A stretch of 64,000 bases of DNA from Paenibacillus wynnii (GCF_030812855.1 NZ_JAUSTK010000015.1:1-64000), one strand, 5' to 3'; counted from the stretch's first letter, positions 9,183 to 17,839 are shown. Notes: generated by a model from the letters alone, not told the origin. Numbers and translations are program-made.

Positions 9183-9877
9183 TGTCCTTGGCCTTTCCAC
9201 TTATAACCGTGCCCCCATACGGTTTGTAAAAACTCCGGATCTGAAGGATTGTTCTCTATTTTCTGACGCAGTCGGCGAATGTTCACATCAACGATCTTCG
9301 GATCCCCCATATATTCTTTGCCCCATACATGATCCAGAAGCAAGTCTCGGCTCAACGGAGTATTTTCTTTCTCAAGAAAATATTGAACCAATGAAAATTC
9401 AGTAGGTGTAAGCTCTATGGCTTCCCCGTTTCGTTTAAACTGCTTGGAAATAAGGTCAAGAGTGTACGGTCCTGATTGAAAGGATACCTTAGCCGATTGC
9501 TCTCGATGAACATTCACCCGGCGCAGCAGGGATTGGATACGTGCGATAAGTTCTGTAGGACTGAACGGTTTACTGATATGATCGTCAGCTCCCACAGAAA
9601 GGGCGTATACCTTATCCTGCTCCTGTACTTTGGCTGTCAGAAAAATAATACCTAGGCGTTCGTTCGTCTCCCGAATGCGTCTGCACACTTCGAAGCCATC
9701 GATTCCAGGAACCATAACATCCAATAGTGCAATATCAATATCAGGCACTGTTGTAAGCTTGTGCAAGGCTTCATTTCCGTCAGCAGCCTCCAGCACCTCG
9801 AACCCGTTGCGCTTTAGATTAATCACAATAAAACTGCGGATGGAATCCTCATCCTCCAGGATTAATACTTTACTCAT
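9179..9877 (-). CDS. OmpR/PhoB-type response regulator
   Basis: This 232-residue protein has a receiver domain with acidic pocket LEDEDS, phospho-acceptor Asp in ALLDVMVPG near residue 53, Thr in IIFLTAK and Lys in HISKPF. A winged-helix DNA-binding domain (about 130-230; LTPTEFSLVQYFL, VDVNIRRLRQKIE, VWGHGYKW) follows. It overlaps the lipoprotein gene upstream by eight bases and the kinase gene downstream by four. These overlaps suggest translational coupling across a five-gene operon. Its targets are unknown; the operon itself is an obvious candidate. Confidence 0.92.
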   Translation of the reverse strand: MSKVLILEDEDSIRSFIVINLKRNGFEVLEAADGNEALHKLTTVPDIDIALLDVMVPGIDGFEVCRRIRETNERLGIIFLTAKVQEQDKVYALSVGADDHISKPFSPTELIARIQSLLRRVNVHREQSAKVSFQSGPYTLDLISKQFKRNGEAIELTPTEFSLVQYFLEKENTPLSRDLLLDHVWGKEYMGDPKIVDVNIRRLRQKIENNPSDPEFLQTVWGHGYKWKGQGQ

Positions 9878-11198
9878 CTATTCCCTTCCTCTCCATGGGG
9901 GCAGCATTTTTTGCTTTTTTCTCCCCGGTAATAGTCTGCTCAAGCTTTCCGCGATAACCGATAACCTTGTCGGTGTCTTTACCCCATAGTTCCCAGCCGT
10001 TATCCTTCACCCGTTCCCATTCATTCAACGAGAAGAAGGACACCTCCGCAACCGTCTCACCTGAATCGGACATCATGAATTTGAGGTATTCATCCTGGAT
10101 GGATTTCGTATCTAATGTAACCTTTCCATACCATTCCGGAGGGAAATCAATATAAAAGCGGTCAGATGGATCGCGATACTGCTGCTTTGCAAATATGATA
10201 TCGGTCTTTCCATCCCACTTGTAATACGAAGTAAAGTAAGGAATTGCGTTCGGATCGAAATATTCCCAGCCTTTGGGTGCCTCCAGAATACCGATCTCTA
10301 TAATTCCGTCACCGTCAATGTCCTGACTTAGAATCCGGCGATCCCTGAAGGTTCGATCATTCCCGCCAACAACTACGCGCAGCTTGTTATTCTCCATCAC
10401 TACAATATAGCTTGAAGCGGAATGTGCATTGACAGCAGCATCCAGAACGATACCTTCTTTATCTTCAGCTACTTTTCCTGCGACAATGTTGTAATAATTA
10501 TTAATATACGGATCTAGTGTATCCAGCTTATCAAGCTGTTGAAACCCGTCAGCATATTGATAAGTCGTAACCGTAGCAATCTCATTACGCTTCAGTGAAA
10601 CTGCAGTAATATCCTCAATGCCGTCCCCATTCAGATCATCTATGACATACTTCGTGTAAGACAATTGCAATACCTCACCAAGCGAAGAACCCGAATAGCT
10701 GTAGACGACAAGGCCCTTCTGAAGTCCTTCATCTCCCCGTGAGAAGCCCGCCACAATATCCAGCTTGCCATCATTAGTAACATCCTTCAACACAACTGAC
10801 TCCAGAACCGTTCCCTCACCGTCGAATACGAGCTTCTTCACCCAGGAACTTCCCTGATTCTCAAGGATCATTCCATGTATCTGTACCGCTTCCCCGGGGG
10901 TCTGATAAAAGACTATCGTTTCCGGTATTCCATCGTTATTCAAGTCCTCGGTAAAAATGGAACTGTCATCATCATTAGTAGGTCGTATCAATAAGGAGCC
11001 TGCCGGCTTCAGAGTATTAATTGCGGTCATAAGTGTTGCCTTATCCTCGGAAAGCTCCGGCATTGTCATTCGGGAAACAGGATCACTTATAAAGGAAGTG
11101 CAGCCTGATAGCACAGACATTGCGAGTAGTACAGTCAGTAAATGCCGCAGACCTCGTAATTTCAATTTGATCACTCTTTTCCATGGTTCGAGATTCAA
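9870..11198 (-). CDS. lipoprotein with FG-GAP/VCBS-like repeats
   Basis: This 442-residue exported protein has a lipoprotein signal: a basic start, a hydrophobic stretch and the lipobox VLSGC at residues 29-33. The body has several Asp-rich segments of the type DLNNDGIPE, DVTNDGKLD, DLNGDGIED and DIDGDGIIE, spaced 50-100 residues apart. These look like calcium-binding loops of beta-propeller repeats (FG-GAP/VCBS). The TTG start at 11198 is poor, and a GTG at 11174 would give a tighter signal peptide (MIKLKLRG...). It sits between an ABC ATPase and a two-component system. A surface sensing or accessory role is inference only. Confidence 0.8.
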   Translation of the reverse strand: MNLEPWKRVIKLKLRGLRHLLTVLLAMSVLSGCTSFISDPVSRMTMPELSEDKATLMTAINTLKPAGSLLIRPTNDDDSSIFTEDLNNDGIPETIVFYQTPGEAVQIHGMILENQGSSWVKKLVFDGEGTVLESVVLKDVTNDGKLDIVAGFSRGDEGLQKGLVVYSYSGSSLGEVLQLSYTKYVIDDLNGDGIEDITAVSLKRNEIATVTTYQYADGFQQLDKLDTLDPYINNYYNIVAGKVAEDKEGIVLDAAVNAHSASSYIVVMENNKLRVVVGGNDRTFRDRRILSQDIDGDGIIEIGILEAPKGWEYFDPNAIPYFTSYYKWDGKTDIIFAKQQYRDPSDRFYIDFPPEWYGKVTLDTKSIQDEYLKFMMSDSGETVAEVSFFSLNEWERVKDNGWELWGKDTDKVIGYRGKLEQTITGEKKAKNAAPMERKGIDE

Positions 11199-11920
11199 AG
11201 GTTAACCCGTTCCTGAGAAGTTAGACGGCGGCCTTTAACATCATGCTTGATTTTACCGTCTTCCAACACCCAAAGGCGTGAAGCATAACGTTCAGCAAGT
11301 TCCAAGGGCAGCACGGTCACAATAGTCAATCCCGTTTCCCTACATAGATTGCGTAGAGTATCCATGACTTTTTCAGCCGATTTCGGGTCAAGACCCGTCA
11401 CCGGTTCATCCGCCAAAATCACTTTTGCACCATGTGTCAATGCACGGGCAATGGCTACACGCTGCCGCTCACCACCGCTCAGCTGGCTTGTTTTCAGCTT
11501 GGCCTTGTCCAGCAGGCCAAGTGCATCAAGCTCATCCATGGCACCCATATAATCATCTGAGCGAACCATACCGGTAACCATACGCCATATCGGCGTCTGT
11601 GCGGATTGGCCGACCAACACATTTTTGAGCGCAGTACGGTTAGGATTCAGTTCGGCATTCTGCTCTAAATATGCCCATTCACGGCGTATCTTTCGCTTGC
11701 CTCCAAAGATTTTACCCAGAATATTTACGCCACCCACCTTAAAGGTTCCGCTATCCCATTTCTCCCGAAGGGCCAAACAACGGAGCAACGTTGTCTTACC
11801 GCTGCCGCTCCCCCCTATTAAGGCAACTAGCTCTCCTTCTTCCAGTTGAAAGCTAATATCCTTCAAAACTGGGTTTTTATCTTCTCCTACGGCTTTTGCT
11901 AGATGTTCAACTTTAATCAT
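11195..11920 (-). CDS. ABC transporter ATP-binding protein, PhnC-like, no permease
   Basis: This 241-residue ATPase has Walker A (GGSGSGKTTL) at about residues 36-45, a Q loop region, signature LSGGERQRVAIARAL near 145, Walker B VILADEPVTGLDP and a switch His replaced by the stretch VTVLPLELAE, where a His would usually lie. General layout resembles the phosphonate importer ATPase PhnC and the FtsE/LolD class. No membrane subunit is encoded next to it. GGGGAG eight bases before the ATG supports the start, and its stop overlaps the lipoprotein start by four bases. It may serve a permease encoded elsewhere or act with the lipoprotein; I cannot decide. Confidence 0.8.
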   Translation of the reverse strand: MIKVEHLAKAVGEDKNPVLKDISFQLEEGELVALIGGSGSGKTTLLRCLALREKWDSGTFKVGGVNILGKIFGGKRKIRREWAYLEQNAELNPNRTALKNVLVGQSAQTPIWRMVTGMVRSDDYMGAMDELDALGLLDKAKLKTSQLSGGERQRVAIARALTHGAKVILADEPVTGLDPKSAEKVMDTLRNLCRETGLTIVTVLPLELAERYASRLWVLEDGKIKHDVKGRRLTSQERVNL

Positions 11921-12009
11921 TACTTAGTCTCCCCTATCCTTATCTCTACTTATATAGTGTATTGGAAAGTGAGATCAAATTCCATGCGAGCACTCGTTCT
12001 TATCTTACC

Positions 12010-13188
12010 TCAAATCTTTAGGCGTGGCGAGAATAATAACCCCATTAAGCCGAACATAATGTATAAGACACCCATGAGTCCAAAAACACCGCCGCCCCAG
12101 CCATATTCCAGCAGAAAACCACCGATACCAGGACCCACAATACTTCCGGCGCTATAATGAAAGGAAGACACCACATTAGCTGCCGGAAGCAGGTTACGCG
12201 GTAAAATATCGGCTGCATAGGCCAGACCCAATGAGAAGAAAGAGCCTACAAATCCCCCAGCAACCATAAGGAGCAGAAACGTTAACGAAAATCTATCCTT
12301 AGCCAGAGGCAGCAGTGTAAAGGCGAGACCGCCGACAATACCGCACAACATCAGTATTTTTTTGCGACCGAATCGATCACTCCACAAGCCAAGCGGAAGC
12401 TGCAGCATTAATCCTCCGATTCCCGCAAAAGGCAGCAGCGCTGCGATCTGATTTTCACTATAACCGATTCGCAGTCCGTACACAGGAAAGTTACTGTTCA
12501 AGGTTGCTTCCATATATCCGTATAAGAGTGCTGGAATTAAGGCATACCAAGCTAGACTGTAGCTTCTCCCAAAGCGTTTCGCTTGCCCCTCCCCGCCTTC
12601 TACTTTATCCGGACGGGAATTAGGCAGTTTAGTTGCAGTAAGCACGAGTACTAATAGAAATAAAAAAGCTAAGGCGATAAACGGAACCGACTGACCAAAT
12701 CGCAGCAGACTAATTCCGACCGGTCCAAGACTGAATCCAAGTCCGTAAGACATCCCATACAAAGAAAGATTACGTCCACGATGCTCCGGAGGTGTCATTA
12801 GCAGTACCCATAACTGAGCAGCATAGTTGATTGCCGCGTCCCCAACACCTACCAACAGTCGAAGGATAAACCAGACTTTGATCCCGGACAGTACCGGAAA
12901 TAGCAGTAAACAGACCAATACAAGGCTGATCCCGGCTGCAATCAGTTTTTTAAAACCAATTGCACCCAGTAAACGCTCTGCAATCAGAGTCATGGCGAAA
13001 GAACCAATATATAAGGAAGCGGCGTTCAGGCCGTTGAGGGAGGATGAAACCCCTTGCTGCTCCAAAAGAATAGACAGAACCGGAAGTAACAGTCCTTGAC
13101 TGAGTCCTGCCGATACAATAACAGTGATAAGAATAAGATAATGCGTCTTGCTATTCTGGTTCGCGGTTGAAGAAGTAAGACCTGACAC
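12010..13188 (-). CDS. MFS transporter
   Basis: This 392-residue protein has about twelve hydrophobic segments and the major facilitator loop WSDRFGRKK between helices 8 and 9. It is most like drug or metabolite exporters of the DHA1 type, but the substrate is not readable. I place the start at GTG 13188, nine bases after GGGGG; the upstream in-frame ATG at 13233 has no ribosome binding site. The gene lies divergent from an ArsR-type regulator with about 140 bases between them. That arrangement suggests the regulator controls it. Confidence 0.85.
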   Translation of the reverse strand: MSGLTSSTANQNSKTHYLILITVIVSAGLSQGLLLPVLSILLEQQGVSSSLNGLNAASLYIGSFAMTLIAERLLGAIGFKKLIAAGISLVLVCLLLFPVLSGIKVWFILRLLVGVGDAAINYAAQLWVLLMTPPEHRGRNLSLYGMSYGLGFSLGPVGISLLRFGQSVPFIALAFLFLLVLVLTATKLPNSRPDKVEGGEGQAKRFGRSYSLAWYALIPALLYGYMEATLNSNFPVYGLRIGYSENQIAALLPFAGIGGLMLQLPLGLWSDRFGRKKILMLCGIVGGLAFTLLPLAKDRFSLTFLLLMVAGGFVGSFFSLGLAYAADILPRNLLPAANVVSSFHYSAGSIVGPGIGGFLLEYGWGGGVFGLMGVLYIMFGLMGLLFSPRLKI

Positions 13189-13329
13189 GAATGGTATCCC
13201 CCTATGGTTTACAATGGTTAGATTCTCTAGCATCTATTGGCAAACACCCAACATTATAGTGGACAACCTCCTTCAAAACAAGTGATAATATATAGAAGTG
13301 ACAGATTTCCTGGGAGGAATGTATGCTTC

Positions 13330-14247
13330 ATGAAATACGAATTGAAAATCGACGTCTCACCGGTGTATGAGCTGATTGACAGCTTCATGTTATACGTAAC
13401 AAGGAAATGGATCTCTAATCTCGATATTGGACCCGATTGGGTCCGTGACGTAGAGAGCCGAATCCCCCCTCAAAAGGTTGCCACACTGCTTCAAGCAGCA
13501 GATTGGCCCTTCAATGATTACGATGTGTTGTATGCCTGTGCATACAGTGGCGGACCTGCATCGAACGTGCTTGAATTCCTGGATGAGCTGGAGTCGGCTT
13601 CTATAGATGAATGGTATCAGAGATTAGTACCCTTTCTGCCTGACTTCACTTTGGAGGAATGCTACCGAATCAAGAGCAGCTACAGCCCGCTGCTGCGACT
13701 GTGGCATGAACAATATTTCCGACACGTAGAGAATCAGATTCTACCCTTATTAATTGAGGACGCAGCCGAGAAAAAGATGCTTCAAAGTAAGATGGACCCT
13801 ATAGCCTTAATAGAGTATGCCTCAGGCGGTGTTGTAATTGAAGAAATTCCGGACTTGCAGACCATTGTACTGCTGCCTACCGTACATAACCGCCCTATTA
13901 ATACCTACTGCTTCTACAAGACACTGATGCTGATCCAGTATCCTGTTGATGTCCCCGTTGAAAATGAGGACGAGCCTCCAACTGTGCTGCTGCGAATGAC
14001 CAAGGCGTTGTCCGATCCTAACCGACTGAAGTTACTTCGGTATGTAGCCCATGAACCTAAATCGCTATGGGAAATGCAATCGGAACTGAATCAATCCGGT
14101 GATATGCTAATGCATCATCTGATGATGCTGCGGGTAGCCGGGTTGCTGCGTATCCATTTACGCGATGAACAAAATGAACGTTTCAGCATCCGCCCAGACG
14201 GGGCGTCGGAGTTGCAAATGTTCCTCGAATCGTATATTCGTTTATAA
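13330..14247 (+). CDS. ArsR-family winged-helix transcriptional regulator
   Basis: This 305-residue protein has a long N-terminal helical domain of unknown ligand (residues 1-225). A C-terminal winged helix at about 235-300 (TKALSDPNRLKLLRYV, MQSELNQSGDMLMHHLMMLRVAGLL) is typical of ArsR-type regulators with an extended sensor domain. There are no clustered Cys or His residues that would mark a metal sensor. The start at 13330 is chosen from the conserved-looking MKYELKIDVSP. GGGAGG lies 12 bases away, and two ATGs in other frames lie closer, so a short leader is possible. It is divergent from the MFS gene and about 50 bases before the HAD gene. Confidence 0.8.
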   Translation: MKYELKIDVSPVYELIDSFMLYVTRKWISNLDIGPDWVRDVESRIPPQKVATLLQAADWPFNDYDVLYACAYSGGPASNVLEFLDELESASIDEWYQRLVPFLPDFTLEECYRIKSSYSPLLRLWHEQYFRHVENQILPLLIEDAAEKKMLQSKMDPIALIEYASGGVVIEEIPDLQTIVLLPTVHNRPINTYCFYKTLMLIQYPVDVPVENEDEPPTVLLRMTKALSDPNRLKLLRYVAHEPKSLWEMQSELNQSGDMLMHHLMMLRVAGLLRIHLRDEQNERFSIRPDGASELQMFLESYIRL

Positions 14248-14255
14248 TAATGATA

Positions 14256-14289
14256 AGAACAGATATAGATATAGATAAGGATAAGGAGT
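14256..14289 (+). repeat. short tandem repeat abutting a ribosome binding site
   Basis: GATATA/GATAAG-type hexamers (AGATATAGATATAGATAAGGATAAGGAG) run directly into the AAGGAG ribosome binding site of the HAD gene. Slippage in such a run could change spacing upstream of the site, though the spacing to the ATG itself would stay the same. Confidence 0.4.
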
Positions 14290-14296
14290 GAGCGAT

Positions 14297-15055
14297 ATGA
14301 AATATTTGACTCAACAAGTAATCTTCGATCTGGACGACACACTGGTCCACTGCAACAAATATTTTGACCTCATTCTGGGCCAATATTTCGAGATGATGAC
14401 CGATTGGTTCGCGGATTTTGGTCCGACCACCGCAGAACTCCGTAGCAAGCAAGTGGAAATTGATGTAGAAACAGTTAGCTCAAGCGGCTTGGCAAGTGAC
14501 AATTTCCCCAAATCTCTAATCGCGACATATCGCTTTTTCAGTAATAAATATAATCGTCCTGCAGATTCTTTCCAGGAGCAGCAGTTGATGAAGCTGGGAC
14601 TCAGTGTATACGATCAGGAAATTGAGGCGTATCCCGGTATGGTAGAAACCTTGGATACCCTGAAGCAAGAAGGTCATCACCTATTTTTATACACGGGTGG
14701 AGACGATACGATCCAACAGCGCAAAATTAAACAAATGAAGTTGGACGCCTATTTTGACGATCGTATTTTTATCCGCCAACATAAGAATGTGGAATCCCTC
14801 GAGGAGATTTTGTCACGTCATAATTTTGACCGCAAACGCACTTGGATGATCGGCAACTCCCTGCGTACGGATGTACTGCCTGCTGTTACCGCAGGAATTA
14901 ACAGTATTTATCTGAAGCAGCAAAATGAATGGCTTTACAATTTAATCGAATTGCAGCGCGAAATGCAGCAGTCAGTATTAACGATTTCTTCCATCAGCGA
15001 GGTTCCACCTGTTATCCGATCATCTGCACAGCAGCAGCACAAGCACCACGGATAA
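14297..15055 (+). CDS. HAD-superfamily hydrolase
   Basis: This 252-residue cytoplasmic phosphatase-type protein has HAD motif I FDLDDTLVH near residue 12, a helical cap (about 20-120), motif II LYTGGDD (Thr) near 130, a motif III Lys and the motif IV-like acidic region MIGNSLRTD near 190. The substrate is unknown. The tail (about 235-252) is Gln/His-rich. The ATG at 14297 lies eight bases after AAGGAG; the earlier GTG overlaps that site. It may be co-transcribed with the ArsR-type regulator 49 bases upstream. Confidence 0.85.
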   Translation: MKYLTQQVIFDLDDTLVHCNKYFDLILGQYFEMMTDWFADFGPTTAELRSKQVEIDVETVSSSGLASDNFPKSLIATYRFFSNKYNRPADSFQEQQLMKLGLSVYDQEIEAYPGMVETLDTLKQEGHHLFLYTGGDDTIQQRKIKQMKLDAYFDDRIFIRQHKNVESLEEILSRHNFDRKRTWMIGNSLRTDVLPAVTAGINSIYLKQQNEWLYNLIELQREMQQSVLTISSISEVPPVIRSSAQQQHKHHG

Positions 15056-15154
15056 TTTTTTTAGACTTCTGTTAGAAATGACATATTCATCTTGCGTAGG
15101 AATGATTATACTGTTTGAGTTCAGTAGATATCATCTTGCGCAGGAGGAAATACT

Positions 15155-15892
15155 ATGAAGAGAAGCTCTAATCCGAAGTCAAGTCCCAAAAATAAATATG
15201 CCATTCCGATGCTTATTGCCGCATTGACCGTCGTTATTCTGATTGGTGCACTTGTGCTCATCAAAGACAGAACGGGTAGTGATACTTCTGACCTGGACAA
15301 TTTACCGAATTACACCGAGGTGGAAGGTAAGATTGTTGTAGATGGTCTGAAATATGAGAAACAACCTCATCTCGGCAGCAGTACCGCCACTATAAAAGTT
15401 ATTGAGTTTGCCGATTTCAAATGCCCTTCCTGCAAGAAATGGACAGAGCAGTACCTGGATCAATTTATCAAAGATTATGTAGACACAGGTAAAGTGGAGT
15501 TTTTCTTCATGAACTTCGCCTTTCTGGATCGTGACTCCTATCTGGCTGCCAGTGCGGGTGAGGCCATTTATAAACAAAGTAATGAGAAGTTCTGGGATTA
15601 TGTTCATAAGCTGTATGCCAATCAGGGTGATGAGAGTGAAATTTGGGCTACTGAAAAATTCATCCTGAAATTCGTTAAGAAAAATATCGATGGCATCGAC
15701 TATGCTCAGTTTGAGAAGGACCTTAAGAACCAGACCTATATGTTCGATGTAAAAGAAGATTTCAAAATTGCCGGTTCATTTGGAGTTAACGGTACTCCAC
15801 AGTTCATGGTGAATGGCGTTCTTCTGAAGGACTCTTCCTATGAGAGCCTAACGGATGCTATTGATGCACAGCTGTCTGATGCCAGCAATTAA
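15155..15892 (+). CDS. membrane-anchored DsbA/BdbD-like thiol-disulfide oxidoreductase
   Basis: This 245-residue protein has a basic N terminus, one membrane segment (residues about 15-35; IPMLIAALTVVILIGAL) and an extracellular thioredoxin-like domain with the active site CPSC (FKCPSCKKW) near residue 90. A helical insertion and the cis-Pro region NGTPQFMVNG near 218 follow. It resembles the BdbD/DsbG-like proteins that form or reshuffle disulfides outside the membrane of Gram-positive bacteria. AGGAGG before the ATG supports the start. No BdbC/DsbB partner is next to it. A terminator hairpin follows within 20 bases. Confidence 0.88.
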   Translation: MKRSSNPKSSPKNKYAIPMLIAALTVVILIGALVLIKDRTGSDTSDLDNLPNYTEVEGKIVVDGLKYEKQPHLGSSTATIKVIEFADFKCPSCKKWTEQYLDQFIKDYVDTGKVEFFFMNFAFLDRDSYLAASAGEAIYKQSNEKFWDYVHKLYANQGDESEIWATEKFILKFVKKNIDGIDYAQFEKDLKNQTYMFDVKEDFKIAGSFGVNGTPQFMVNGVLLKDSSYESLTDAIDAQLSDASN

Positions 15893-15910
15893 TCAATTAT
15901 TAGCAACAGT

Positions 15911-15960
15911 GGGGTGTCCCAGAAAACCATGCAAAATGGTAGCTGAGACACCCCTTTCTT
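15911..15960 (+). terminator. terminator after the DsbA-like gene
   Basis: GGGGTGTC (15911-15918) pairs with GACACCCC (15947-15954), with an extra AG/CT pair set inside, followed by TTTCTTT. It lies 19 bases after the stop codon. Confidence 0.75.
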
Positions 15961-15987
15961 TGAGTAAAATTACGTTGCTTTTTAAAA

Positions 15988-16111
15988 GGACGCTCCGATA
16001 ACGGAACGTTGCTCCAATCGCTGTTGTCTTCAGATGTATTTGAATTACACTTAGCAGTGTACATCTGAAGACAAAGGCGACCGCTAACGCTTTTCCGCAA
16101 TCATTCCGTCC
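15988..16111 (+). repeat. dispersed 3' repeat family 1, copy B
   Basis: This 124-base element runs from GGACG to CGTCC. The central perfect 15-base stem is TTGTCTTCAGATGTA (16024-16038) with TACATCTGAAGACAA (16060-16074). Copy C is its inverted counterpart with the same length. In the sense of the upstream DsbA-like gene it has the same orientation as copies A and C have to glgA and moaA. Confidence 0.85.
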
Positions 16112-16438
16112 TCTCTGCTGGCTTCAGCGTAGACCCGAATCAAAATCTCTCCTTGAAATACAAATAAACCTTTTGTGGTAAAAAGGAAGTTTCACATAAC
16201 ATTATTTAAGAAGATCTTTCATTCTAAATTGGGATATACCATGGACAACTTTGCTAACCAATAGATTTACAGGAACACTCCAGTGTCGCTACGAGAGCAA
16301 AAAAAACGGAAGTTTTTTACGAAAACTTAAGCACACTATCATGGCCCCAGCTACGAAGACTGTCCGCTGAATCCGCTTGCACGAAAAAATCCGGATGCCT
16401 GAATTGGAGTGTGTATTCGACAATTGAAAAATGAGAAT

Positions 16439-16568
16439 GGCTGTCTCATACGTAAAAAGTCTACTTCAAGAAAATTGTATCCAAAATTGAAGGCCATTCA
16501 GTCGATAAGTGAATTCCGTTACAATTTCAGATACAATCTTAAACCTTATGGGACAGCCTCCATTTCTT
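16439..16568. repeat. 130-base inverted-repeat element (MITE-like or RNA hairpin)
   Basis: Outer arms GGCTGTCTCATA (16439-16450) and TATGGGACAGCC (16557-16568) pair with one T/G wobble. Nested inner arms ATTGTATC...AAATTG (16474-16489) and CAATTT...GATACAAT (16522-16537) also pair. No open frame of note lies inside. The nested arrangement would suit a miniature transposable element or a structured RNA. No clear target-site duplication could be picked out by eye. Confidence 0.55.
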
Positions 16569-16609
16569 AATGAATGAATTTAAAAAAAGCTACCTGATAG
16601 CAGCGGAGA

Positions 16610-16733
16610 GGACGGAACGATTGCGGAAAAGCGGCAGCGGTCGCCTTTGTCTTCGGATGTACACTGCTAAGTGTAATTCAAATACATCTGAAGACAACAG
16701 CGATTGGAGCAACGATCCGTTCGCGGAGCGTCC
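16610..16733 (-). repeat. dispersed 3' repeat family 1, copy C
   Basis: This 124-base copy is inverted relative to copy B. Stem TTGTCTTCGGATGTA (16647-16661) pairs with TACATCTGAAGACAA (16683-16697) with one G-T pair. It starts about 40 bases beyond the moaA stop in the direction of moaA transcription. Flanking words GGACGGAACGATTG and GATTGGAGCAACG match copy B. Confidence 0.85.
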
Positions 16734-16775
16734 ATTCACAACAACTAAGTCTTACTCAAAAGAAGATCTATGTTG

Positions 16776-17792
16776 TTAACCCCCGATATAAGACATTCCT
16801 ATCTTACTGCGAGATTTATCCATGTGTGTCGCCCGCTCATCCGAATATCGGTCTGCGCGTTGTTCCCAAACCTGGCGAATGGTTGCCAGCAACTCCGCGT
16901 CAGAGGCTCCACCTCGAATTAAATCACGCAAATCAAAGCCCTGTTCTGCAAATAAACAAGTAAACATTTTACCATCAGAGGACAACCTAGCACGCGTACA
17001 CGTTGAACAAAACGACTCCGATACCGACGTAATGAAGCCTATCTCAGACTTACTGCCTTTGTAGCGGTAACGTTTTGCCACTTCCCCATAATAATTCTGC
17101 TCTACAGGTTCTAGGGTGTATTCCGCTTGCAAATGATCAAAGATCTCTTGTTTCGAAACCACACTCTCCAGATTCCATCCATTGTCATTCCCAACATCCA
17201 TGAATTCTATAAAACAGAGTGTGACTCCATACTCCTTAAAAAAGGTAGCCATCGGCAGGATTTCTTGCTCGTTCATCCCCCTTCGCACCACCATATTCAC
17301 TTTAATTTGAAACCCAATGCTTCGCGCATATTCGATATTAGCCAGAATTACCGAAGGCTTTACTCCTCGCCCATTGATTGCCGCTAAAACTTTGGCATCC
17401 AGTGCATCCAAACTAATGTTAAGCCGGCGCAAGCCTGCATTATATAAATCATATGCTTGTGCATTCAACAGCATCCCATTGGTCGTTAATCCAATGTCGT
17501 CTACTCCCTCTAATTGAACTAGCCTTTGCACCAGCTCTGCCAGATTGCGACGCATTAGAGGTTCACCGCCAGTCAGACGAATCTTCTTCACCCCGAGTGA
17601 AGCAAATAAATCTGCCAGCCGCATAATCTCATCAAAGGTCAGCTGCTCCTTTTCAGGTAAAAAAGCATAATCATCCCCGAATATTTCCTTAGGCATACAG
17701 TATTGGCAGCGTAAATTACAGCGGTCTGTGACTGAAATACGCAAATCACGAATCGGACGCTGTAGCTGATCCATCAATATCTCTGTTCCCAC
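16776..17792 (-). CDS. moaA: GTP 3',8-cyclase
   Basis: This 338-residue radical SAM enzyme carries out the first step of molybdenum cofactor synthesis (GTP to 3',8-cyclo-GTP). The N-terminal cluster motif is CNLRCQYC near residues 26-33, GGEPL near 77 binds SAM, and the C-terminal cluster ligands sit in [11 protein letters not shown] near residue 262. The usual C-terminal Gly-Gly is present (SYIGG). The GTG at 17792 has GGAGGG nine bases before it; the ATG six codons on is less well placed. It follows the nitrate transporter by 47 bases. Its presence fits a need for cofactor in the nearby NarG. Confidence 0.95.
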   Translation of the reverse strand: MGTEILMDQLQRPIRDLRISVTDRCNLRCQYCMPKEIFGDDYAFLPEKEQLTFDEIMRLADLFASLGVKKIRLTGGEPLMRRNLAELVQRLVQLEGVDDIGLTTNGMLLNAQAYDLYNAGLRRLNISLDALDAKVLAAINGRGVKPSVILANIEYARSIGFQIKVNMVVRRGMNEQEILPMATFFKEYGVTLCFIEFMDVGNDNGWNLESVVSKQEIFDHLQAEYTLEPVEQNYYGEVAKRYRYKGSKSEIGFITSVSESFCSTCTRARLSSDGKMFTCLFAEQGFDLRDLIRGGASDAELLATIRQVWEQRADRYSDERATHMDKSRSKIGMSYIGG

Positions 17793-17839
17793 GACCCTGA
17801 TCCCTCCAGTTGGTATTACGCTGCAGCATCTTATAGATT

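Larger units (their letters stand above)
15893..16775. other. 883-base gene-free stretch packed with inverted repeats
   Basis: No gene is supported here. It holds a terminator (15911-15960), repeat family 1 copy B (15988-16111), a 130-base inverted-repeat element (16439-16568) and repeat family 1 copy C (16610-16733), the latter inverted relative to B. I see nothing in 16112-16438. Confidence 0.6.

Noticed and set aside
15900..16100. Minus-strand open frame of 66 codons (RKSVSGRLCLQMYTAK...), similar to another of 69 codons at 16570-16779 on the plus strand
   Set aside because: The two frames resemble each other only because they lie on copies B and C of the same repeat. They run antisense to the expected transcript, lack ribosome binding sites, and copy A is broken by an insertion.
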